From a virus, in the IMG/VR virus record IMGVR_UViG_3300025647_000174, positions 1 to 30,771 of that record: DNA of 30,771 nt; one strand, given 5' to 3'. The position numbers and the translations under genes are program-made. Below the pieces are notes generated by a model. The model was not told where the DNA came from, searched no databases, and saw only the letters and a list, made by a program, of their open reading frames with translations. Positions 1-6,614 of this stretch are shown piece by piece. Within the stretch, counting starts at the first letter, position 1. Each line of letters begins with the position of its first letter.

Positions 1-63
1 GACCCGAGGATGCCGCTGTTTAAAGAGCGTAAATCCACGCATAGCTTTGGATCTGGATCTTAA
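1..63 (+). CDS. C-terminal end of an upstream phage gene (partial)
   Basis: The first 63 bases read in frame 1 as 20 codons ending in TAA; the last residues are THSFGSGS. The reading frame is open to the left edge, and the next gene follows 17 bases later with its own SD, so this is the tail end of a real upstream gene. Its position just before head genes fits a scaffold, head-assembly or other structural protein. Too little is present to assign a family. Confidence 0.55.
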   Translation, partial: DPRMPLFKERKSTHSFGSGS

Positions 64-80
64 ATATTTGGAGTTAAAAC

Positions 81-659
81 ATGGCTTACCCCACTGTTTC
101 GGCCCCATACGGATTCAAACCCATCAATCGTATTGGTGGCAACCCGTATGCAGGGTCAACTCGTCTGGTGCCGGTTGATTCCGGTGCTGTGTACGATGGT
201 GATCTAGTTGAACTGCTGTCTTCTGGCAAATGCAAAGTTGTCGCTGACGGTACCGCTGCCCCGCAAGCCCTTGGTGTTTGCGTTGGCGTTCAGTACACCA
301 ACTCGTCGGGTCAAACCGTTCAGGCTCAGTACGCTCCGTCGTCTGGCGTCACGAACGTGGTGGCCTACGTGGTGGATGACCCCACTGCTCTGTTCCAAGT
401 GGCTGTTGTGTCCTCGGGCACCACAATTGCTACTCTGGGCCGCACGGCAGTTGGTCAGAACACCTCGGTGGTTCTGAATGCTGGCAATGCCAATACTGGT
501 GATTCTAAGCAAGCTATTGACGATACTACGGCTACGACTAACACGTTGCCGATTCGTATTGTTGATGTTGTGCCTGAGACCGCCACCGGTTCGGATGCGT
601 ATGTTGAAATGATCGTCAAGATCAACACGCATACGTATAACAACACCACTGGCGTGTAA
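81..659 (+). CDS. probable head decoration/stabilisation protein
   Basis: A 192-residue protein, rich in Val, Thr, Ser, Gly and Ala, with alternating hydrophobic residues that suggest a mostly beta structure. It has no signal peptide or membrane segment. The start is fixed by GGAG at 70-73, seven bases before the ATG. It lies directly upstream of the major capsid gene, with only 10 bases between them. In tailed phages a small beta-rich protein in this position is most often a head decoration or capsid-stabilising protein that coats the capsid lattice. The function is inferred from position and composition; I do not recognise a named domain. A scaffold is less likely because the sequence is not helical or charged. 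Confidence 0.6.
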   Translation: MAYPTVSAPYGFKPINRIGGNPYAGSTRLVPVDSGAVYDGDLVELLSSGKCKVVADGTAAPQALGVCVGVQYTNSSGQTVQAQYAPSSGVTNVVAYVVDDPTALFQVAVVSSGTTIATLGRTAVGQNTSVVLNAGNANTGDSKQAIDDTTATTNTLPIRIVDVVPETATGSDAYVEMIVKINTHTYNNTTGV

Positions 660-669
660 GGAGTAAAAA

Positions 670-1575
670 ATGGCTATTTCACGCGCACAACTACTCAAAG
701 AACTCCTGCCGGGTCTTAACGCCCTGTTTGGTCTGGAGTACGCACGCTATGGCGAAGAACACAAGGAGATCTACGAAACCGAGACCTCCGAGCGTTCGTT
801 TGAAGAGGAAACCAAGCTGTCTGGCTTCTCCGCCGCTCCGGTGAAGAACGAAGGCTCTGCAATTGCTTATGACAATGCGCAGGAAGCTTGGACTGCTCGC
901 TATAACCACGAAACCATCGCTCTGGGTTTCTCGCTGACCGAAGAGGCCATCGAGGACAACCTGTATGACAGCCTCTCGGCTCGTTATACCAAGGCGCTGG
1001 CTCGTGCCATGGCATACACCAAACAGGTGAAAGCTGCGGCGGTTCTGAACAACGGCTTTTCTGGTAGCTACGCAGGTGGCGACGGTCAGGCTCTGTTCTC
1101 CAACGCGCACCCGCTGGTGTCTGGTGGTACCAACAGCAACATCCCGTCAACCCCGACCGACCTGAATGAGACTTCTCTTGAGAATGCCGTCATCCAGATC
1201 GCCGCGTGGACCGACGAACGTGGCCTGCTGATCGCCGCCAAGCCGCGCAAACTGGTTGTGCCCCCGGCACTCCAGTTCGTTGCAACCCGTCTGCTCGAAA
1301 CCGAACTGCGTGTTTCGACGGCGGACAACGACATTAATGCGCTCAAGAACAACGGCTCGATCCCCGAGGGATACACCGTTAACCACTTCTTGACCGACAC
1401 TAATGCGTGGTTCCTGACGACCGACGTTCCTAACGGCATGAAGCATTTTGTTCGTGTCCCGCTCCAGAATTCCATGGACGGTGACTTCGATACTGGCAAC
1501 GTTCGCTATAAGTCCCGCGAGCGTTACAGCTTCGGCTGGTCGGACCCGCTCGGGATGTATGGTTCGGAAGGCTAA
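670..1575 (+). CDS. major capsid protein, Mu gpT-like
   Basis: A 301-residue protein that would form the icosahedral head lattice. The N-terminus is charged and helical (LLKELLPGLNALFGLEYARY, then an acidic stretch ETSERSFEEE). Next comes a conserved-looking centre, with FSLTEEAIEDNLYDSLSARY at about residues 88-107 and LVVPPALQFVATRLLETELR at about 194-213. This layout matches the Mu gpT-like major head subunit family as I know it, and the length is usual for the family. AAGGAG at 658-663 sets the ATG. A strong terminator follows at once, which suits a very highly expressed gene. The main alternative is a different HK97-fold subfamily with the same role. Confidence 0.88.
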   Translation: MAISRAQLLKELLPGLNALFGLEYARYGEEHKEIYETETSERSFEEETKLSGFSAAPVKNEGSAIAYDNAQEAWTARYNHETIALGFSLTEEAIEDNLYDSLSARYTKALARAMAYTKQVKAAAVLNNGFSGSYAGGDGQALFSNAHPLVSGGTNSNIPSTPTDLNETSLENAVIQIAAWTDERGLLIAAKPRKLVVPPALQFVATRLLETELRVSTADNDINALKNNGSIPEGYTVNHFLTDTNAWFLTTDVPNGMKHFVRVPLQNSMDGDFDTGNVRYKSRERYSFGWSDPLGMYGSEG

Positions 1576-1596
1576 AACCCAGTAGTTAAGGGTTTG

Positions 1597-1626
1597 CAGA
1601 GGGGGCTTCGGCCCCCTTTGTTTTTT
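1597..1626 (+). terminator. strong intrinsic terminator after the capsid gene
   Basis: The stem pairs 1597-1606 with 1611-1620. It contains six consecutive G-C pairs closed by a very stable C(UUCG)G tetraloop, and is followed by TTTTTT at 1621-1626. It begins 21 bases after the capsid stop. This is a textbook rho-independent terminator and would cap or attenuate the capsid transcript. Downstream genes would then depend on read-through or on the promoter that follows. Confidence 0.93.
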
Positions 1627-1627
1627 A

Positions 1628-1656
1628 TTGACATCTGCATTATTGAGTGATACAAC
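1628..1656 (+). promoter_or_regulatory. sigma70-like promoter right after the terminator
   Basis: A perfect -35 box TTGACA at 1628-1633 is followed by a 17-base spacer and the -10 box TACAAC at 1651-1656 (4 of 6 to TATAAT). The predicted transcript start is near 1663. The -35 box touches the terminator U-tract, a compact terminator-promoter junction. It would be read by the host RNA polymerase and would restart transcription for the small head genes. Confidence 0.7.
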
Positions 1657-1665
1657 ATCATTATT

Positions 1666-1740
1666 CCGGGGTTATCCGGTGTTCTGACAGTCCCGGCTGA
1701 CGACATGCAGACAGAACACCCCCGCAACTCGCATGTGAGG
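1666..1740 (+). promoter_or_regulatory. structured 5' leader, possible H-type pseudoknot next to the SD
   Basis: The leader contains a perfect 9-base inverted repeat, 1678-1686 (GGTGTTCTG) with 1712-1720 (CAGAACACC). The loop of that stem holds ACATGC at 1703-1708, which is the exact complement of GCATGT at 1731-1736. Both helices together make an H-type pseudoknot. The second helix abuts the SD core GAGG (1737-1740), five bases before the ATG at 1746. A small CCGG hairpin (1666-1669 with 1676-1679) shares bases with the first helix and could be an alternative fold. This could regulate translation or bind a protein or ligand. The pairing is seen in the sequence; the function is inference, and I do not recognise a known riboswitch class. 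Confidence 0.6.
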
Positions 1741-1745
1741 AATCT

Positions 1746-2015
1746 ATGTCTACGACGACGTTTTCCGGCCCGGTTGTTTCGCAAAACGGCTTTTCTGGCG
1801 CTGTTACTGGCAATATCACCGGTACTGTTACCTCTACCACATCGACTTCCGCGCTTCTTGGCGATATTGCCGACGCGGTAAATACGTCTGGTAAGGCTCT
1901 TGGCACCACGCTGTATAACACCACTACCAAGACGTTTTATGTGGCGCAAGGCGCTACGGCTGGTAGCACTTGGATTGATGCAAGCGACGGTTCTACGACG
2001 ATTACTCCGGCCTAA
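1746..2015 (+). CDS. small Thr/Ser-rich structural protein
   Basis: An 89-residue protein, strikingly rich in Thr, Ser, Gly and Ala, with no charged clusters, Cys or membrane segment. The N-terminal half has repeated GxVTGxITGTV-like beta strands (FSGAVTGNITGTVTSTT). The second half (TTLYNTTTKTFYVAQG, then STWIDASDG) resembles short virion or fibre beta domains. It is the first gene behind the terminator-promoter junction and the folded leader. GAGG at 1737-1740 is a good SD. It is probably a head-fibre or decoration component. No family is recognised. Confidence 0.6.
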   Translation: MSTTTFSGPVVSQNGFSGAVTGNITGTVTSTTSTSALLGDIADAVNTSGKALGTTLYNTTTKTFYVAQGATAGSTWIDASDGSTTITPA

Positions 2016-2030
2016 TAGGGAGCATCTACC

Positions 2031-2315
2031 ATGATGCAAACCGACGTTAAGGCGACGACCATTTCTGCGAGCGTAACGGATGGTGCGGTGTTTGCAGGAC
2101 CGGCGCGTATCAAGGGTATTGTTGTTACGTATCCCGCTGGACCTGCCACGCTGACGTTAAAAAACGGCGCAGGTGGAACAACAATGTTTACCTTTAACGG
2201 GGCTGTTGATGCAGGAGCAATCAACATTGTAGTTCCGGGTGAGGGAATTCGTTGTGAATCTGGCATTTACGCCACCACAACATCCGGTGTTTACGCGACG
2301 GTGTTTTATGGCTAA
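2031..2315 (+). CDS. small beta-sandwich-like virion protein
   Basis: A 94-residue protein with regular beta-strand alternation (ARIKGIVVTY, ATLTLKNGAG, AINIVVPGEGIRC) and a C-terminus ending in YATVFYG. It has no signal peptide or membrane span. Start choice: ATG at 2031 or 2034 (consecutive ATGs), with GGGAG upstream at 2018-2022. The pattern fits small capsid-decoration or head-surface proteins found after capsid genes in environmental phages. Its last 8 bases overlap the next gene, which implies translational coupling. The exact role is unknown. Confidence 0.6.
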   Translation: MMQTDVKATTISASVTDGAVFAGPARIKGIVVTYPAGPATLTLKNGAGGTTMFTFNGAVDAGAINIVVPGEGIRCESGIYATTTSGVYATVFYG

Positions 2316-2562
2316 GTCCCCGGCATGGCAGAGGAAGGAAGGGAAAGCGGAAAGTGGCGGCTTGAACGCCAAGGGCCGCGCCTCTTACAACCGAGCCAAC
2401 CCCGGCAAACCGGGCTTAAAGCCGCCGCAGCCAGAAGGAGGGTCGCGCCGAGACTCCTTTTGTGCGCGGATGAAGGGGATGAAGAAGAAGTTAACTTCGA
2501 CCAAGACTGCAAACGATCCAAATAGCCGGATCAATAAAAGTCTCAGGGCGTGGAACTGCTGA
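2308..2562 (+). CDS. small basic protein, probably DUF6321-like
   Basis: An 84-residue protein rich in Lys, Arg, Gly and Ser. It carries the run GGLNAKGRASYNR at about residues 17-29, then RRDSFCARMKGMKKK, and ends in LRAWNC. This order of elements is what I recall for DUF6321, a family of unknown function common in aquatic phages; I could not search to confirm. The start at 2308 was chosen over an upstream in-frame ATG because the protein conserved-looking part begins MAKSPAWQRKEGK and the ATG overlaps the previous stop by 8 bases. It is the first of a run of small basic proteins and may bind DNA or the capsid interior. Confidence 0.65.
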   Translation: MAKSPAWQRKEGKAESGGLNAKGRASYNRANPGKPGLKPPQPEGGSRRDSFCARMKGMKKKLTSTKTANDPNSRINKSLRAWNC

Positions 2563-2563
2563 A

Positions 2564-2992
2564 ATGCCAAGTACCAGCAAAAAGCAGCATAACTTCATGG
2601 CGGCAGTGGCAAATAACCCTGCGTTCGCCAAAAAAGCGGGTGTATCCCGCTCCGTGGGGCAAGAGTTCATCAAGGCCGATAAGGGCCGCAAATTTGCAGA
2701 AGGTGGCGAGATGAAAGAATCTAAAGCAATGATGCAGAAAGAAATCGGCTTTATGAAGAAGAAGGGCGCTCCGAAATCCATGATTAAGCATGAGATGGCG
2801 GAAGCCAAAGGCATGAAGAAGGGCGGTATTGCTACGTCCCTAAAGGCTCATGCAGCGATGCCCGCGAGCAAAGCTCACGCCGGACTGAAGGGCGGTGGCC
2901 TTGCTGCTGGTCACAAAGCGGCTGACGGAATTGCCAAGAAAGGCAAAACCAAAGGCACCATGATCGCCATGCGTCACGGCGGGAAGTGCTGA
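2564..2992 (+). CDS. basic Lys/Gly/Ala-rich protein with the ADGIAKKGKTKG module
   Basis: A 142-residue, very basic protein. The N-terminus, SKKQHNFMAAVANNPAFAKK with VGQEFIKADKG after it, is a pattern I associate with small basic phage proteins of unknown function. The middle is methionine/lysine-rich and likely helical (residues about 50-85). A KKGG box lies at about 84-87. Near the C-terminus is the shared module ADGIAKKGKTKGTMI (from residue 120), followed by a short RHGGKC tail. It begins one base after the preceding stop. The charge and lack of hydrophobic core suggest nucleic acid binding or an internal head role; this is inference. Confidence 0.62.
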   Translation: MPSTSKKQHNFMAAVANNPAFAKKAGVSRSVGQEFIKADKGRKFAEGGEMKESKAMMQKEIGFMKKKGAPKSMIKHEMAEAKGMKKGGIATSLKAHAAMPASKAHAGLKGGGLAAGHKAADGIAKKGKTKGTMIAMRHGGKC

Positions 2993-2993
2993 G

Positions 2994-3224
2994 ATGGCTA
3001 CCAAGAAAGTTACCGCAGCCGATACGACTGCCGATCCAAAGCTTCAGGAATTGACCCCCGCAGAGATGCGGATGCTCAATGAAGCCAACGAGGATCGAAT
3101 GGCAAAAAAGCAGCAACAAGCGGCAAGCAAACCCCCCAAGCTAGGTGGGATGAGAAAAGGCGGCTACGTCCGTGCCGCTGACGGCTGCGCTATTCGCGGT
3201 AAGACGCGGGGAAAGATGGTGTAA
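2994..3224 (+). CDS. 76-aa basic protein with C-terminal ADGCAIRGKTRGKMV module
   Basis: A small protein with a charged helical N-terminal half (LTPAEMRMLNEANEDRMAKK), a short linker, an RKGGYV box at about residues 55-60 and then the shared module ADGCAIRGKTRGKMV as its last 15 residues. The module ends exactly at the stop codon, as in three other genes here. It starts one base after the previous stop, so it is probably translated by coupling. It has no membrane segment or signal. No function is known to me. A DNA-binding or virion-packaging peptide fits the charge and the genomic position between capsid and adaptor genes. Confidence 0.6.
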   Translation: MATKKVTAADTTADPKLQELTPAEMRMLNEANEDRMAKKQQQAASKPPKLGGMRKGGYVRAADGCAIRGKTRGKMV

Positions 3225-3226
3225 AA

Positions 3227-3490
3227 ATGGGGCTGAAACTTGGGGATGTTTCACCTCTTGCCGGTATGATGACCGGTGAAGGTGCTCTTGGCGATCTTAT
3301 GCGTCAAGGTTTTGGTGGCATGATTCCAGCGGCAATCGCGCGAAATATGTATGACGATGAAGAAGAAAAGAAACGCAAGATGGCTGGTGGTATGCCAATG
3401 AAAAAGGGCGGCAAAGTTAAAGCATCCTCGGCATCTAAGCGAGGTGATGGCATTGCCAAACGTGGGAAAACGCGGGGTAAGATGGTATGA
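3227..3490 (+). CDS. 87-aa protein with C-terminal GDGIAKRGKTRGKMV module
   Basis: The N-terminal half is Gly/Met-rich and mildly hydrophobic (GMMTGEGALGDLMRQGFGGM), then there is an acidic-basic patch DDEEEKKRK. A KKGGKV box (about residues 59-64) and the shared module (last 15 residues) follow. The C-terminal third is nearly interchangeable with those of the genes at 2994 and 3739, while the N-terminal parts are unrelated. This suggests different effector domains on one common tag. It starts 2 bases after the preceding stop and overlaps the next gene by ATGA. Function unknown. Confidence 0.6.
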   Translation: MGLKLGDVSPLAGMMTGEGALGDLMRQGFGGMIPAAIARNMYDDEEEKKRKMAGGMPMKKGGKVKASSASKRGDGIAKRGKTRGKMV

Positions 3491-3735
3491 GGGCATCTCG
3501 CGGCATGGGGGCAATAGCGCCGTCAAAAATGCCCAAAGGGGTCAAAAAGGCCCGTCGAGATGACACCGACTTCACGCAATACGCCGCTGGCGGGAAGGTG
3601 GGTCTGTATGAAAATATCAATCGCAAGCGTAAAAGAATCGCTGCGGGGTCTGGCGAACAAATGCGTAAGCCGGGGTCAAAAGGCGCTCCAACGGCTAAAG
3701 CTTTTGTTCAATCGGCTAAAACCGCCAAAAGGTGA
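3487..3735 (+). CDS. 82-aa basic protein of a phage family of unknown function
   Basis: A Lys/Arg-rich protein with a central AAGGKVGLYENINRKRKRI block and the segment GEQMRKPGSKGAPTAKAF before the C-terminus. I recognise this combination as recurrent in small proteins beside head genes of environmental phages, but I know no functional name for it. It carries a GGKV box like its neighbours yet lacks the ADG module. The ATG overlaps the previous stop (ATGA), so translation is coupled. It may be an internal head or DNA-associated protein. Confidence 0.6.
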   Translation: MRASRGMGAIAPSKMPKGVKKARRDDTDFTQYAAGGKVGLYENINRKRKRIAAGSGEQMRKPGSKGAPTAKAFVQSAKTAKR

Positions 3736-3738
3736 GTG

Positions 3739-4170
3739 ATGCCTGCTGGATTTAAAAATAGCGCAGCTAAGTATGGGACGATTACCCCATACGGGCTGCG
3801 TCATTCCGGCGTAGAAGCGAAAGGTAAGGGGTATTTTGGGGAATTGCCGTCAAGACAAGGCATGATGACAGAGTACTCTAGAACCTCTGAAGATGGAGAA
3901 TATGATTACCCCTTGGTTGTTCCGACGCTAGATAAGAGAGAGTTGGACAGCCTTACGAAACTCAGAGACGACGAAGAGGTTCTGGATTCAATAGAAAAAA
4001 AGGCAAAAGACTGGGCCGAGAAGCGACGGTCAGAAGGCAAAAGCCCTTTCGCTACCGGGTCTGACTTAAGAAGGCCGACCCCAAAGAAGAAGGGCGGTGT
4101 TGTTAAATCAGCGTCCAGTCGAGCAGACGGGATTGCCAAGCGAGGCAAAACCCGAGGAAGGATGATTTAA
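3739..4170 (+). CDS. 143-aa protein ending in the ADGIAKRGKTRGRMI module
   Basis: An N-terminal part (about residues 4-75) with KYGTITPYGLRHSGVEAKG and EYSRTSEDGEYDYPLVVPTL looks like a real globular domain. It is followed by a charged helical stretch (about 65-100), a KKKGGVV box and the shared module as the last 15 residues. GTG at 3736 is in frame, but ATG at 3739 has better spacing to AAAAGG (3727-3732). The VVPTL-containing domain is one I associate with phage structural-region proteins of unknown function. The module at the end links it to the neighbouring small basic genes. Confidence 0.6.
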   Translation: MPAGFKNSAAKYGTITPYGLRHSGVEAKGKGYFGELPSRQGMMTEYSRTSEDGEYDYPLVVPTLDKRELDSLTKLRDDEEVLDSIEKKAKDWAEKRRSEGKSPFATGSDLRRPTPKKKGGVVKSASSRADGIAKRGKTRGRMI

Positions 4171-4172
4171 AG

Positions 4173-4889
4173 ATGACTACCACCGGTACCGCAGCATTTA
4201 ATCTGGACGTAAATGACCTCGTAGAAGAGGCATTTGAGCGTTGCGGCAAGGAGTTGCGTACCGGTTACGACATGCGTACTGCGCGTCGGTCGTTGAATCT
4301 TTTGACGATTGAGTGGGCGAACCGTGGGATCAACCTGTGGACTATTGAGCAAGGCTCTATTCCGCTGGTGCAGGGTACGATCACTTATGATCTGCCGGTC
4401 GATACGATTGATTTGCTAGACCAGATTACCCGGACTGGGACTGGGCTAAACCAGCAGGATATCAACATCAATCGCATTTCGGAGTCTACGTACTCCACGA
4501 TCCCTAATAAGAACGCCCAAGGCCGACCGATTCAGGTGTGGATCAACCGTCAGTCAGGCGCCGTCGAGCCGGTTAGTGGGGTTGCCTACCCGCAGATCAA
4601 CGTGTGGCCCGCCCCGGATCAATCAAATCTGTACACGTTTGTGTACTGGCGGCTACGGAGGATTCAAGATGCTGGGTCTGGTGTTACCACGGCTGATATT
4701 CCGTTCCGGTTTCTTAACTGTATGGTTGCTGGGCTGGCCTATTATTTGTCTGTAAAGCTTCCAGAAGTAGACCCAAACCGTATCGGGATGCTTAAAGCAG
4801 ACTACGAACAGCAGTGGCAGCTTGCGGCAGATGAGGACCGTGAGAAAGCGGCGGATCGGTTTGTTCCTCGAATTACAATTTTGAGGTAA
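4173..4889 (+). CDS. head-tail adaptor-like protein
   Basis: A 238-residue protein. Residues 10-60 are helical (LVEEAFERCGKELRTGYDMR, ARRSLNLLTIEWANRGINLW). This is followed by beta-rich sequence (GTITYDLPVDTIDLLD), a middle with YPQINVWPAPD, and a C-terminal helical part with ALAYY-like packing (GLAYYLSVKLPEVDP) ending in an acidic helix. This helix-beta-helix plan resembles the P22 gp4 / T7 gp11-type adaptor that sits below the portal and starts the short tail. The start is 2 bases after the previous stop. Its neighbours (zinc-ribbon gene and a second adaptor gene) support a neck role. The family name is inferred from pattern only. Confidence 0.65.
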   Translation: MTTTGTAAFNLDVNDLVEEAFERCGKELRTGYDMRTARRSLNLLTIEWANRGINLWTIEQGSIPLVQGTITYDLPVDTIDLLDQITRTGTGLNQQDININRISESTYSTIPNKNAQGRPIQVWINRQSGAVEPVSGVAYPQINVWPAPDQSNLYTFVYWRLRRIQDAGSGVTTADIPFRFLNCMVAGLAYYLSVKLPEVDPNRIGMLKADYEQQWQLAADEDREKAADRFVPRITILR

Positions 4890-4892
4890 CAA

Positions 4893-5327
4893 ATGGCTGG
4901 TCCAAAATACGCATCTGGCAAGAACTCAATCGCGGAATGTGACCGCTGCGGACAGCGTTATAAACTGACCCAACTGCGTAAGCTGGTCATTAAGACTAAA
5001 CAAGTCAGTATCAAAGTTTGCCCGGAATGCTGGGATCCGGACCATCCACAGTTGCAGTTGGGGATGTATCCCGTATACGACCCGCAAGCGGTCAGGGAGC
5101 CAAGGCCAGACATTAGCTACTACCAGTCCGGTCTAAATGGGCTTCAGATAGAGAACACGACGGGGCCGTCCGAGGATCAGACTGGGGTTCCGGATGGGGG
5201 TAGCAGGGTCTTTCAATGGGGCTGGAATCCTGTTGGGGGAGCCAGCGGTTTTGATACTGCATTGACGCCGAACTACTTGGTTTTGCAGGCCCAAGTTGGT
5301 ACAGTTACGGTTGAAATAGGAGCATAA
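4893..5327 (+). CDS. small zinc-ribbon phage protein
   Basis: A 144-residue protein with two CxxC pairs, C16/C19 (CDRCG) and C43/C46 (CPECW), spaced like a zinc ribbon. Between them lies a basic strand-rich stretch (LRKLVIKTKQVSIKV). The conserved-looking DPDHPQLQLGMYPVYDPQA follows, then a Gly-rich beta C-terminus. Zinc binding is therefore very likely. The role is unclear: it sits between two adaptor-like genes, so a neck or packaging-motor contact is plausible, while the basic ribbon would also suit nucleic acid binding. It begins 3 bases after the adaptor stop, with GAGG at 4883-4886 serving as SD. Confidence 0.68.
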   Translation: MAGPKYASGKNSIAECDRCGQRYKLTQLRKLVIKTKQVSIKVCPECWDPDHPQLQLGMYPVYDPQAVREPRPDISYYQSGLNGLQIENTTGPSEDQTGVPDGGSRVFQWGWNPVGGASGFDTALTPNYLVLQAQVGTVTVEIGA

Positions 5328-5328
5328 A

Positions 5329-5517
5329 ATGGCTTACACACGTTCTGCCGATGGCATTGCCAAAAAGGGCAAAACTGAAGGCAAAAATCTTGGCAACAGC
5401 GGTCCGACAATGGGCATTGAGAAAGGCCCGAAGAAGCATACTGTCGGCAAGACCAATGCGGACATGAAGAAGATGGGCCGCAATCTGGCTAAAGTTGCCG
5501 CACAAAAGCGAGGCTGA
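5329..5517 (+). CDS. 62-aa basic protein with the ADGIAKKGKTEG module at its N-terminus
   Basis: This tiny, strongly basic protein begins MAYTRSADGIAKKGKTEGKN, so the module that ends several upstream proteins here opens the protein. The rest is Lys/Gly-rich with one probable short helix (NADMKKMGRNLAKVAAQKRG). It starts 1 base after the zinc-ribbon gene and lies 1 base before the next gene. The moved position of the module argues that it is a self-contained functional peptide rather than a generic basic tail. Function unknown. Confidence 0.58.
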   Translation: MAYTRSADGIAKKGKTEGKNLGNSGPTMGIEKGPKKHTVGKTNADMKKMGRNLAKVAAQKRG

Positions 5518-5518
5518 T

Positions 5519-5782
5519 ATGGCAAAGTACAGCATGAAAATGGGCGGGAAAGAAGTTGGTTCTGCCAGCGTCTACGCTTCGCCACACACCATGACAGGTA
5601 GCGCCACTCGCGTTCAAGCCAACCCCGGTTCGCTTCCTGATTCAAGCGAAGCCAATAACGTCAATATGTCGGTGGGTAATATCTCGCGTCGAGCAGCCCC
5701 GGCTGAAAAGACTTCCGGCATCAAGATTCGCGGTACCGGTGCGGCAACTAAAGGCACAATGGCCCGTGGCCCGATGGCTTGA
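5519..5782 (+). CDS. 87-aa protein with a divergent C-terminal module
   Basis: Starts MAKYSMKMGGKEVGSASVYA; ATG 5519 was preferred over an upstream in-frame ATG because it follows the preceding stop by one base. The middle is polar and Ser/Asn-rich. The last residues, IRGTGAATKGTMARGPMA, line up with the ADGIAKRGKTRGKM module (G, A, K/R-G, T, RG and M in the same order, with one extra residue), so I read this as a divergent copy. The stop codon overlaps an ATG (TGATG, 5780-5784), which I think was once the start of the adaptor gene now displaced by the endonuclease insertion. Function unknown. Confidence 0.58.
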   Translation: MAKYSMKMGGKEVGSASVYASPHTMTGSATRVQANPGSLPDSSEANNVNMSVGNISRRAAPAEKTSGIKIRGTGAATKGTMARGPMA

Positions 5783-5786
5783 TGCT

Positions 5787-6614
5787 ATGAAGCGGTACGG
5801 TTCTATCTACGTTGTCACGAATACTGTTACAGGAGAACAGTACGTTGGACAAACACGCCAACTTGCGCTGTGTAGGTGGAAATGCCATGTGAACACCGCT
5901 CGTTCCAAGGTGGCAAAGAAGTACCGTTTGGCGCAGGCAATAGCCACGCATGGTGTTGAAACGTTTTTGTTTGCGGAAGTTTTTACGGCTTTTGACGCGG
6001 ATACGTTAAACAATGCTGAGATGCAAATTATCGCGGAGCTTGAACCTGCATACAATATCGCCAAAGGCGGTGCGGGGCATCGTGGGGTAGTTCCGTCCGC
6101 AGAAGTACGTAAAAATCGTTCTGACCGATTAAAGCAGCAATGGGCGAACCCTGAATGGCGTCAGCAACAGCTAGAAAAAATAAAAGAAGCTTCTAGTTCT
6201 TTGGCGGCGCGTGAACGGGGTAAGCGTATTGCCCCTATAGGTAATGCGGCTCGTTGGGCAGCACATGTAAAAACGCAGCCCGTTGCTAAAGACAGATCCG
6301 CCACCTTGCGCAGTAGTTGGAAGAACCCGGAGGTACGGCAACGACGAATCAATGGACTAAAAAAAGCGTTGAGTGACCCAAACATTCTTGCAAGGTACCG
6401 TGCGGCGTCAATCGGTAGAAGGCACACAGATAGTACAAAAGAAGCTATTGCGCGGGCTAAATGGAAACCCGTATACTGCCGTGAGTTGCAGTGTTCTTTT
6501 TTGTCGCAAAAAGCTGCGGCAGAATTTCTTGGCGTGCTAAAAACGTCTGTATCAAACGCTGTCAGGAAGAAGGGCAGAGTGGCTGGTAAATACACTCTGG
6601 AAAAGGTGGCGTAA
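5787..6614 (+). CDS. GIY-YIG homing endonuclease
   Basis: A 275-residue protein that would cut an unoccupied target site and promote its own spread. The N-terminal GIY-YIG domain (about residues 3-95) has SIY at 6-8 and YVG at 19-21. It also keeps the residues matching the I-TevI active site: Y8, Y19, R30, H34, E78 and N90. Middle helical segments repeat a W-x-N-P-E pattern (QQWANPEWRQ and SSWKNPEVRQ), like NUMOD3-type DNA-binding modules. The C-terminus (FLSQKAAAEFLGVLKTSVSN) looks like a NUMOD1-type helix-turn-helix. ATG 5787 lies four bases after the preceding stop with no clear SD, so expression probably depends on reinitiation. All catalytic positions look intact. Confidence 0.9.
   Translation: MKRYGSIYVVTNTVTGEQYVGQTRQLALCRWKCHVNTARSKVAKKYRLAQAIATHGVETFLFAEVFTAFDADTLNNAEMQIIAELEPAYNIAKGGAGHRGVVPSAEVRKNRSDRLKQQWANPEWRQQQLEKIKEASSSLAARERGKRIAPIGNAARWAAHVKTQPVAKDRSATLRSSWKNPEVRQRRINGLKKALSDPNILARYRAASIGRRHTDSTKEAIARAKWKPVYCRELQCSFLSQKAAAEFLGVLKTSVSNAVRKKGRVAGKYTLEKVA

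Noticed and set aside
204-698. Long minus-strand reading frames (for example 204-698, 14064-14318, 25764-26270)
   Set aside because: They lie wholly inside clear + strand genes, have odd composition and no SD; they are products of low stop-codon density in Gly/Ala/Thr-rich genes.
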